From an uncultured Collinsella sp. (GTDB lineage: Bacteria > Actinomycetota > Coriobacteriia > Coriobacteriales > Coriobacteriaceae): DNA of 6,627 nt. The position numbers and the translations under genes were made by a program. Shown piece after piece: positions 1-5,430 of this stretch. The notes beneath the pieces were generated by a model. The model was not told the DNA's origin and searched no databases. It worked only from the letters and a program-made list of their open reading frames with translations. The DNA is taken from positions 1 to 6,627 of the forward strand of contig URMZ01000048.1 in assembly GCA_900549025.1 (NCBI GenBank), written 5' to 3'. Numbering within the stretch: position 1 is the first letter of the stretch; each line of letters opens with the position of its first letter.

Positions 1-167
1 TCGACACCGCCGAGTTCGCGATCCCCGGCCTTGACGACGAGTTCCGCGTCATCGTCTCCCCGTGGATTCTGACGGTGCTCGTGACCGACCGCCTGGCTCG
101 CTACTACGAGACGGTCACCAAGCACAACCTCAAGTATCGTCGCTACTATCACCAGTTCGACTACTAA
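1..167 (+). CDS. SIS-domain sugar-phosphate deglycase/isomerase, FrlB-like, copy 1 (C-terminal fragment)
   Basis: The left edge cuts this gene; the reading frame begins at base 3 and ends with TAA at 165-167, giving 54 residues. These match the C-terminus of the complete SIS enzyme at 4296-5357 at 49 of 54 positions by my alignment (about 148 of 167 bases), and both end in RRYYHQFDY. The family is inferred through that paralogue: SIS-fold enzymes of the FrlB/GfrF type, which split 6-phosphorylated Amadori compounds in the cytoplasm. The catalytic region lies outside the window, so activity of this copy cannot be judged. Only 46 bases without a terminator-like hairpin separate it from the EIIA gene, so it is probably the upstream member of the PTS operon. 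The end of the gene is certain; the exact substrate is not. Confidence 0.9.
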   Translation, partial: DTAEFAIPGLDDEFRVIVSPWILTVLVTDRLARYYETVTKHNLKYRRYYHQFDY

Positions 168-213
168 AGAAAACGGGTGCGGGAACGTGCCGGGCTATTG
201 AGAGGAACACAGA

Positions 214-633
214 ATGAGACAGTACATCATCGCCAGCCATGCGCACTTCGCCACCGGCATCAAGGAGAGCGTCGAGCTGCTCTCGGGCGCTCGCGACAAC
301 GTCCACGATCTTTCGATGTTCGTCGATGGCCGCATGGACGTGGCCGAGGAGGCCCAAAAACTGCTGGCAGGCATGTCTGCCGACGATGATGTCGTTGTCT
401 GCACCGACCTCTTTGGCGGTAGCGTTAACAACGAGTTCACCAAGATCGTCCAGACGCGTCCCCGCACGTACCTCGTTACCAACATGAACCTTCCTCTGCT
501 CATCCAGCTGCTGTTCTCTGACGAGTCGGCGCCGGTTGAGGAGACGATTCGCGCCATCGTCGCTGCGGACGATACGCGCGTGAAGTTTGTCAACGATCTT
601 TTGGTCGATGACGAGGAGGAGGAAGAGTTCTAA
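214..633 (+). CDS. PTS mannose/fructose/sorbose-family EIIA component
   Basis: A 139-residue cytoplasmic phosphocarrier that would take phosphate from HPr and pass it to EIIB. The N-terminus carries the family's phospho-histidine site in the motif IIASHAHFATG; His9 is the expected phosphorylated residue, with His11 nearby. TDLFGGS (64-70) supplies the conserved Asp65 that normally contacts the active histidine, and TNMNLPLLIQL (89-99) matches the family's conserved second loop. Length is normal for a stand-alone EIIA. The ATG at 214 is preceded by AGAGGA (201-206) at 7 bases. The protein ends in an acidic tail, VDDEEEEEF. It opens the four-gene PTS block and sits 46 bases after the SIS gene. 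Family assignment is firm; sugar specificity cannot be read from EIIA. Confidence 0.93.
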   Translation: MRQYIIASHAHFATGIKESVELLSGARDNVHDLSMFVDGRMDVAEEAQKLLAGMSADDDVVVCTDLFGGSVNNEFTKIVQTRPRTYLVTNMNLPLLIQLLFSDESAPVEETIRAIVAADDTRVKFVNDLLVDDEEEEEF

Positions 634-653
634 TCCGCAGCACCTACTGACAC

Positions 654-666
654 GCCGTATGACGGC
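654..666 (+). other. Small intercistronic hairpin between EIIA and EIIB
   Basis: GCCGT (654-658) pairs perfectly with ACGGC (662-666) around a 3-base loop, in the 57-base gap between EIIA and EIIB. No T-run follows, so it is not a terminator. The stem is short and may be chance. Confidence 0.3.
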
Positions 667-690
667 ACAAGACCTTTGGGGGGTCACATT

Positions 691-1173
691 ATGATTCAGC
701 TACTTCGCGTTGACCATCGCCTGCTTCATGGCCAGGTCGCAGTTTCCTGGGTTCAGGGCCTTGGCTCCAACTGCATCTTCTGCGTGGGCGATAAGGTCGC
801 TAACGACCCGGTGTGGAAGACGACGCTCAAGATGGGCAAGCCTGCCGGCTGCAAGCTCGTCATCAAAGATATGGAGCATGCAATCGAAGCTATCAACTCG
901 GGCGTGACCGACAAGTACAAGATGATCATCTGCGTCGCCACTATCGCTGAGGCAAAGCAGCTTGTTGAGGGCTGCCCGCAGATCAAGTCGGTCAACCTGG
1001 GCAACACCAAGCCCAAGGACGAGAAGCGTCCCGACGCTCGTCAGGTCTCTCGTCAGATCTTCCTGACCGCGGCCGAGGAAGCCGATGTGCGCGAGATGCT
1101 GGATCGTGGCGTTGAGGTCGAGATTCGACCCCTGGCCGATGACCCCAAGGTCGACTGCGCCAGCGTGCTCTAG
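691..1173 (+). CDS. PTS mannose/fructose/sorbose-family EIIB component
   Basis: A 160-residue cytoplasmic (membrane-associated) PTS subunit that receives phosphate from EIIA and transfers it to the sugar as it passes EIIC/EIID. The N-terminus MIQLLRVDHRLLHGQVAVSW is the classic IIB-Man signature; His13 in RLLHGQV corresponds to the phosphorylated histidine of this family. VNLGNTKPKDEKR (101-113) and GVEVEIRPL (140-148) are further family-typical segments. An in-frame TTG at 676 would add five residues (MGGHI), but the ATG at 691 is preferred because the family begins at this point and the G-run at 678-683 lies 7 bases upstream as a ribosome binding site. It follows EIIA by 57 bases and precedes EIIC by 58, within one operon. 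Family assignment is firm. Confidence 0.94.
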   Translation: MIQLLRVDHRLLHGQVAVSWVQGLGSNCIFCVGDKVANDPVWKTTLKMGKPAGCKLVIKDMEHAIEAINSGVTDKYKMIICVATIAEAKQLVEGCPQIKSVNLGNTKPKDEKRPDARQVSRQIFLTAAEEADVREMLDRGVEVEIRPLADDPKVDCASVL

Positions 1174-1184
1174 GCGTTCAATTT

Positions 1185-1204
1185 CGAAGAGTCTGAGCTC
1201 TTCG
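1185..1204 (+). other. Intercistronic stem-loop between EIIB and EIIC
   Basis: CGAAGAG (1185-1191) and CTCTTCG (1198-1204) form a perfect 7-bp stem with a 6-base loop. No T-run follows, so it does not look like a terminator. It begins 11 bases after the EIIB stop and ends 27 bases before the EIIC start. A role in mRNA processing or stability, adjusting soluble against membrane subunits, is an inference. Confidence 0.5.
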
Positions 1205-1231
1205 TAGTGTCCTATATGGAAAGGGGGATGT

Positions 1232-2005
1232 ATGCTTACCCAAGCAATCCTCATCGGACTTATCGCCGCATTTGGTAAGTTCGACTGCCAGCTCGGTACG
1301 CTCTACGCGTTCCGCCCCATCGTCCTGTGCCCGCTCGTGGGCCTGGTGCTGGGGGACCTGCAGTCCGGCCTCGCGATCGGTGCGAGTCTGGAGCTGCTGT
1401 TCATGGGCTCGATCTCCATCGGCGCCTACGTGCCGCCTGATGAGACGATCGGCGGCGTGCTCGCCTGCGCCTTCGCTATCCAGCTGGGCCAGAGCACCGA
1501 GGCAGCCATCGCGCTTGCCATGCCCATCGCCACGCTGTGCCTTGCCATCAAGAACATCCTTAACGCCGCCCTGCCGATCCTGGTCGACCGCGCTGATGTC
1601 TACTCCGGCCAGGGCAACCTTAAGGGTGTCTATGCGATGCACTTCCTGATCGGTTTGACCGGTATCATCATGGCGTTCCTGCTGTGCTCGCTGTCGTTCT
1701 ATCTGGGTGCTGACGCCATCCAGGGCCTGCTCGACTTCATCCCGCCCTTTGTCCTTGCTGGCTTTGGCGTTGCCGCCAACTTCCTGCCTGCCATGGGCTT
1801 CGCCATGCTCGGCCGCCTGGTGCTCACCAAGCAGCTCGTGCCCTTCTACTTCCTGGGCTTCCTGCTGTGCTCCTACGCCAACGTGCCCGTCCTGGGCGTC
1901 GCCCTGATCGCCATCATCATCGGCATCGACAAGTTCGACCTGCTCGGCCTGGGCGGAGCCCAGCCCCAGCTCTCCGCGGAAGGGGATGAGGACGATGACT
2001 TCTAG
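1232..2005 (+). CDS. PTS mannose/fructose/sorbose-family EIIC component (membrane permease)
   Basis: A 257-residue polytopic inner-membrane protein that forms the sugar-translocating part of the transporter together with EIID. The N-terminal half contains LCPLVGLVLGDLQSGLAIG followed by LELLFMGSISIGAYVPPDE, the conserved core of mannose-family EIIC proteins; several more hydrophobic helices follow, to about residue 240. The start at 1232 has AAGGGGG (1221-1227) 4 bases upstream. An overlapping ATG at 1228 is in another frame and gives no family match. The C-terminus is a cytoplasm-like acidic tail, SAEGDEDDDF, encoded by the same purine-rich bases that serve as the ribosome binding site for EIID. 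It overlaps EIID by 11 bases, implying translational coupling. Family assignment is firm; substrate is inferred only from the neighbours. Confidence 0.94.
   Translation: MLTQAILIGLIAAFGKFDCQLGTLYAFRPIVLCPLVGLVLGDLQSGLAIGASLELLFMGSISIGAYVPPDETIGGVLACAFAIQLGQSTEAAIALAMPIATLCLAIKNILNAALPILVDRADVYSGQGNLKGVYAMHFLIGLTGIIMAFLLCSLSFYLGADAIQGLLDFIPPFVLAGFGVAANFLPAMGFAMLGRLVLTKQLVPFYFLGFLLCSYANVPVLGVALIAIIIGIDKFDLLGLGGAQPQLSAEGDEDDDF
1978..1985 (+). promoter_or_regulatory. Ribosome binding site deciding the EIID start
   Basis: GGAAGGGG lies inside the end of the EIIC gene. It abuts an ATG at 1986 with no spacing but lies 9 bases before the ATG at 1995, which makes 1995 the more plausible EIID start. 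The same bases encode part of the acidic tail of EIIC. Confidence 0.55.
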
Positions 2006-2819
2006 TCCCGAGAACAAGATCACGCGCTCCGACCTCGTCAAGAGCGCCGTCAACGTCGGCGCCCTGGGCATGGAGTTCTCCTGGACCTACTACAAGCAGA
2101 TGAACATCGCCTTCTGCCTGATGGTCGCCAACATGCTCAAGAAGATCTACGCCGGCCGCCCCGACGACTACGCCGCGGCCCTGCACCGCCACTGCGCGTT
2201 CTTCAACATCACCGTCCAGTTCGCCCCGTTCGTCGGCGGCATCGCGATGGCCATGGAGGAGAAGGTCGCCCGCGGCGAGATCGAGCCCGAGAGCGTCAAC
2301 GACGTCAAGGCCGCCCTCATGGGCCCGCTGTCCGGCATCGGCGACTCCATCTTCCTGTCGACGCTGCGCGTGGTCGCCGCCGCGGTGGGCATCAGCCTGT
2401 GCCAGGCCGGCAACCCCTTCGGCCCCATCGCCTTCCTGCTCATCTACAACGTCCCCGGCTTCGCGCTGCGCATCTGGGGCGCCGTCAAGGGCTACGAGCT
2501 GGGCGTGGGCTTCCTGGACGAGGCCCAGAGGACCGGCCTCATGCAGAAGATCATGACCTGCGTGGGAATCGTGGGCGTCATGGTCGTGGGCGCCATGTGC
2601 AAGGACATGTTCTGGGCCAGCATCCCGGTGGCCATCGGCTCGGGCGAGGACGCCCAGACCCTCCAGGACATCCTGGACGGCATCATGCCCGGCATGCTCG
2701 GCATGATCGCCTTCTGGCTGTACTACTGGCTGCTGTCCAAGAAGATCAACCCCATGGTGCTGATCGTGGCCACCATGGTCGTGGGCATCATCGGCGCGTT
2801 CTTCGGCGTGCTGGCGTAA
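1995..2819 (+). CDS. PTS mannose/fructose/sorbose-family EIID component
   Basis: A 274-residue membrane-associated subunit that pairs with EIIC to complete the permease. The signature KAALMGPLSGIGDSIF (105-120) is diagnostic of EIID, and SWTYYKQMNIAFCLMVANML (29-48) matches the conserved N-terminal region. Hydrophobic segments cluster in the second half (about 185-203 and 232-272). The chosen start at 1995 overlaps the end of EIIC by 11 bases; an alternative ATG at 1986 would add three residues but has no room for a ribosome binding site. The gene uses C- or G-ending codons almost exclusively, suggesting high expression. It is the last PTS gene and is followed by an intrinsic terminator. Having separate EIIA, EIIB, EIIC and EIID polypeptides recalls GfrABCD, the Salmonella glucoselysine transporter. 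Confidence 0.94.
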   Translation: MTSSPENKITRSDLVKSAVNVGALGMEFSWTYYKQMNIAFCLMVANMLKKIYAGRPDDYAAALHRHCAFFNITVQFAPFVGGIAMAMEEKVARGEIEPESVNDVKAALMGPLSGIGDSIFLSTLRVVAAAVGISLCQAGNPFGPIAFLLIYNVPGFALRIWGAVKGYELGVGFLDEAQRTGLMQKIMTCVGIVGVMVVGAMCKDMFWASIPVAIGSGEDAQTLQDILDGIMPGMLGMIAFWLYYWLLSKKINPMVLIVATMVVGIIGAFFGVLA

Positions 2820-2853
2820 GGGCCCGGCTGCATAGATTTTCGTTGCAACCTGG

Positions 2854-2893
2854 AAAGGGGATGGAGCAGGCCTATGCTCTCCATCCCCTTTTT
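2854..2893 (+). terminator. Intrinsic terminator after the PTS genes
   Basis: AAAGGGGATGGAG (2854-2866) pairs perfectly over 13 bp with CTCCATCCCCTTT (2879-2891), with a 12-base loop, and the right arm runs into a five-T tract (2889-2893). It lies 34 bases after the EIID stop and ends 17 bases before the MFS start, so it can also act as an attenuator of MFS expression. Confidence 0.82.
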
Positions 2894-2910
2894 GTATAGA
2901 AGGAGTTCGT

Positions 2911-4125
2911 ATGTTCGCGAAGGGTCGCGAAGCAATGCGCCTGACGCCGGCAGAGGTCAGGCTGATTCTTATTGAGTCCCTGCAGTGGTGCGCCAACAAC
3001 GCGGTCTACTTTTTGGGGCTTATCGGTGCGGCCACGTATGATCTGGCCGGCACGGCCTTTTTGGTTGCCGCCATTACGCTCGCGCGCAATCTTATGACGT
3101 CGGTGGGCAATATGGTGTCGGGCTCGGTCATCGATCGCTTTGGACCGCGCCGGACGTCGTTTGTGACGTGCGTGATTACGGCAGTGCTATCGCTTGGCGT
3201 GGGGTTAGCGCCGTTGTCTGTCCCCGGGCTTGTGTTTGCCGCGTGCGTCTTGGGACTTGCGGGCGGCTTTATCAACACCTGCACGCATGCGTTTCCGGGA
3301 TACCTGGAGTCGACCACCGAGGGTCGTACCCGCGTGAACGGCCTCATGGTGTTCTACAGCAATATCGCCTATACCGCTGGCCCGCTGCTCGGTGGTGCCA
3401 TCGTGAGCTGTTTTGCCACGCAATCGGTCTATCTGCTCATGGCGGGCATGATGGGTGTGGCGGCCGTGCTCTCCTTGGGCTGTCACGAGTGTGTTGCTCC
3501 CGCAAAAGGGGAGAAGCCGAAGGGCGGTATTCTGGGCGGTATGGCCGAGGGTGCGCGACTCACGTTTCGCGACCACGATCTGCGTCTCATCTTTATCTCG
3601 GGCTTTTTGGGTTTCTTTGCGTTTGGCGCGTTCGATTCGCTGGAGTCGTTGTTCTACCGCGATGTGCTCAACGTGGATATCGTCTGGCTGGGCTGGCTGT
3701 CCTCGGTCGTGGGCCTCACTTCCTCGGTGGGCGCGTTCATCCTGACCAAGCTTTCTGCTCGCCATGTCAACCTGCGATTGCTGCTCGGCGCGCTCATGGC
3801 CGTGGGCATTGGGTCCATGGTGTACGTGGGCACCGATATGCTGGGGGTCGCGATTATCGGTCAGGCGATTAACGGTCTGGCCTGGGGGTTCCTGGAGCCG
3901 CTGCAGATGATCTTGATTCAGGAGCGCGCCGACATCAAATACCTGGGGCGCATTACCGGCTTTGTGCGTTTTGGCCTGATGAGCGCCGGCGTGGTGCCGC
4001 TGCTGGCGGCTCCGTTTTTGGCGGAGGCTTTGGGCGTCCAGACGGTACTGTTTGGAGCATCGACCATTATTGCGCTGGTAGGAACGCTGTTCTTTGTCAC
4101 ACAAGGGAGACGCCGGGGGCGTTAG
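2911..4125 (+). CDS. Major facilitator superfamily (MFS) transporter
   Basis: A 404-residue inner-membrane protein with about 12 hydrophobic segments in two halves, separated by a charged central loop near residues 192-215 (around KGEKPKGGILGG). The loop after the second helix carries an MFS motif-A-like sequence, GSVIDRFGPRR (71-81). The ATG at 2911 is preceded by AGAAGGAG (2898-2905) at 5 bases, a strong site; an in-frame ATG at 2935 is weaker. Substrate is not recognisable. From context it could import an unphosphorylated glycated amine or export a product such as the released amino acid, but neither is shown. Codon use is less C-biased than in the PTS and SIS genes, with many TTT, GCG and GGG codons, suggesting lower expression or different history. 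No terminator-like hairpin is visible after it. Confidence 0.88.
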   Translation: MFAKGREAMRLTPAEVRLILIESLQWCANNAVYFLGLIGAATYDLAGTAFLVAAITLARNLMTSVGNMVSGSVIDRFGPRRTSFVTCVITAVLSLGVGLAPLSVPGLVFAACVLGLAGGFINTCTHAFPGYLESTTEGRTRVNGLMVFYSNIAYTAGPLLGGAIVSCFATQSVYLLMAGMMGVAAVLSLGCHECVAPAKGEKPKGGILGGMAEGARLTFRDHDLRLIFISGFLGFFAFGAFDSLESLFYRDVLNVDIVWLGWLSSVVGLTSSVGAFILTKLSARHVNLRLLLGALMAVGIGSMVYVGTDMLGVAIIGQAINGLAWGFLEPLQMILIQERADIKYLGRITGFVRFGLMSAGVVPLLAAPFLAEALGVQTVLFGASTIIALVGTLFFVTQGRRRGR

Positions 4126-4143
4126 CTATACATCAAATTCTAA

Positions 4144-4213
4144 TTTAATACCACTCACCAGAGAATTTCGACCGTTCACCGAGGATTGGAACAGATTGAA
4201 AAGTGGTATTAAA
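4144..4213. promoter_or_regulatory. Putative operator: 12-bp perfect inverted repeat
   Basis: TTTAATACCACT (4144-4155) is the exact reverse complement of AGTGGTATTAAA (4202-4213), with 46 bases between. The right arm overlaps the presumed -35 region of the SIS gene promoter. A third related copy, ATTGGTATCGAA (4237-4248), matches the right arm at 9 of 12 positions and sits at the presumed transcription start. The TGGTAT core resembles half-sites of HutC-type GntR repressors, which commonly control amino-sugar and Frl-type loci; that link is an inference, and no regulator gene is in the window. Confidence 0.5.
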
Positions 4214-4238
4214 AACATGTTGGGTGTATGTCTATAAT
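4209..4238 (+). promoter_or_regulatory. Probable sigma-70-type promoter for the second SIS/epimerase unit
   Basis: A consensus -10 box TATAAT lies at 4233-4238. The best-placed -35 candidate is TTAAAA (4209-4214) with an 18-base spacer; TTGAAA at 4196-4201 is a better hexamer but is 31 bases away, too far. Transcription would start near 4245, leaving a leader of about 50 bases before the ATG at 4296. The weak -35 overlapping an inverted repeat suggests regulated use. Confidence 0.6.
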
Positions 4239-4295
4239 TGGTATCGAAAAGAAACGCGATCTATAGATTCGCGTGCAGGACAGAAAGGAAAAGCC

Positions 4296-5357
4296 ATGAA
4301 GGAAACCGAGAAGATCGAGATCATGCACTTTAGCCAGGAGGGCTATCTCGAGGACGGCAAGAACGTCTATGAGACCGGCAAGAAGATGATCGAGCTCGCC
4401 GACAAGGTCGCCGACGAGGGCTACGACGCCGTGTTCCTGATGGGCGTCGGCGGCACCTGGGACGAGCTCATGCAGCTCGAGTACCTCATGAACAAGTTCG
4501 GCGACCGCGACCTCGAGGTCTACCTGATCCACGCCGCCGAGTGGAACGCCATGGGCCACAAGCGCATGACCGAGAAGTCCGTCGTGATCACCGCCTCCGA
4601 GTCCGGCACCACCCCCGAGGTCCTCGAGGCCGTCAAGAAGATGAAGGAAAAGGGCATTCGCGTCTACGCCATGACCAAGCCCGAGGGCCCCATCGGCCAG
4701 GCTGTCGGCGCCGAGAACTGCGTCAAGATGGCTTCCGATCACGGTAACGGCGGCTGCGAGATGGGCTACTACCTCGCCGACTGCTTCGGCCTGCGCCTGC
4801 TCAACCGCCGTGGCTGCTTCCCGCAGTTCGATAAGTTTATTGAGCAGACCAAGGACATCTGGAAGGACATGCTCGATATCCGCAAGCGCTTCGAGCCGCG
4901 CGCCGAGGAGCTCGCCAAGAAGTACGCCCTGGCCCCCTACACCATGTTCATCGGCTCGGGCGCCCTGTGGGGCGAGACGATCCTGTTCTCGATGTGCATC
5001 CTCGAGGAGATGCAGTGGAAGCGCACCCGCTACATCACCTCGGCCGACTTCTTCCACGGCACCCTCGAGCTCGTGGAGCCCGGCGTCCCCGTGTTCCTGT
5101 TCATGGGCGAGGACGAGAACCGCAAGCTCGACGAGCGCGTCCGCGCCTTCCTGACCCGCGGCGTGACCGGCGACACCGATATCAACATCATCGACACCGC
5201 CGAGTTCGCGATCCCCGGCCTTGACGACGAGTTCCGCGTCATCGTTTCCCCGTGGATTCTCTCCTCGCTGATCACCGATCGCCTTGCCGCTTACTACGAG
5301 ACGGTTACCAAGCACAACCTTAACTATCGCCGCTACTATCACCAGTTCGACTACTAA
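4296..5357 (+). CDS. SIS-domain sugar-phosphate deglycase, FrlB/GfrF/FraB-like, copy 2
   Basis: A 353-residue cytoplasmic SIS-fold enzyme, close to the usual 330-350 residues of FrlB-type deglycases, which cleave fructoselysine 6-phosphate or similar Amadori phosphates into glucose 6-phosphate and the free amine. SIS domain 1 shows SESGTTPEV (101-109), a sugar-phosphate-binding loop; SIS domain 2 begins near GSGALWGE (220-227). Glu238 in EEMQW and His254 in ADFFHGTLE are 16 residues apart, the spacing I recall for the catalytic Glu/His pair of FraB and for the equivalent residues of FrlB. VEPGVPVFLFMGEDE and the terminal RRYYHQFDY also resemble FrlB as recalled. The ATG at 4296 follows AAAGGA at about 6 bases; a frame extension to 4203 would start upstream of the promoter. 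Codons are strongly C-ending. A fructosamine phosphate is inferred; AgaS-like or other SIS isomerase activity remains possible. Confidence 0.88.
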   Translation: MKETEKIEIMHFSQEGYLEDGKNVYETGKKMIELADKVADEGYDAVFLMGVGGTWDELMQLEYLMNKFGDRDLEVYLIHAAEWNAMGHKRMTEKSVVITASESGTTPEVLEAVKKMKEKGIRVYAMTKPEGPIGQAVGAENCVKMASDHGNGGCEMGYYLADCFGLRLLNRRGCFPQFDKFIEQTKDIWKDMLDIRKRFEPRAEELAKKYALAPYTMFIGSGALWGETILFSMCILEEMQWKRTRYITSADFFHGTLELVEPGVPVFLFMGEDENRKLDERVRAFLTRGVTGDTDINIIDTAEFAIPGLDDEFRVIVSPWILSSLITDRLAAYYETVTKHNLNYRRYYHQFDY

Positions 5358-5381
5358 GAGCAAATAACGTTTATGTAATTG

Positions 5382-5408
5382 GGCCCCGCTCCTATATGGA
5401 ACGGGGCC
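5382..5408 (+). terminator. Hairpin between SIS copy 2 and the epimerase: weak terminator or attenuator
   Basis: GGCCCCG (5382-5388) pairs with CGGGGCC (5402-5408); after one mismatch, three more pairs extend the stem inward (TCC with GGA) to leave a TATAT-type loop. It is followed only by TCGTTTA rather than a clean T-run, so full termination is doubtful and partial attenuation of the downstream gene is more likely. Confidence 0.5.
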
Positions 5409-5430
5409 TCGTTTAGGTTGGAGAGTAATT

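Noticed and set aside
659..694. Eleven-codon frame whose TGA overlaps the EIIB start (ATGA)
   Set aside because: The overlap is suggestive of coupling, but no ribosome binding site precedes 659 and part of the frame is the EIIB ribosome binding region.
1211..1220. Identical 10-mer CCTATATGGA at 1211-1220 and 5391-5400
   Set aside because: The contexts differ (upstream of a ribosome binding site versus the loop of a hairpin) and such a short match is likely chance.
1178..2999. Two long open frames on the - strand opposite EIIC and EIID
   Set aside because: Low-complexity, D/H/A/G/Q-rich translations opposite clear PTS genes; artefacts of codon bias.
4203..4295. In-frame extension of SIS copy 2 to an upstream start at 4203
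   Set aside because: It would run across the TATAAT box and operator, has no family match, and the ATG at 4296 has a good ribosome binding site and the right protein length.
4209..5363. Long open frame on the - strand opposite SIS copy 2
   Set aside because: It mirrors a GC-rich gene with strong third-position bias; its translation is low-complexity (rich in L, V, G, A, H) and matches no family I recognise.
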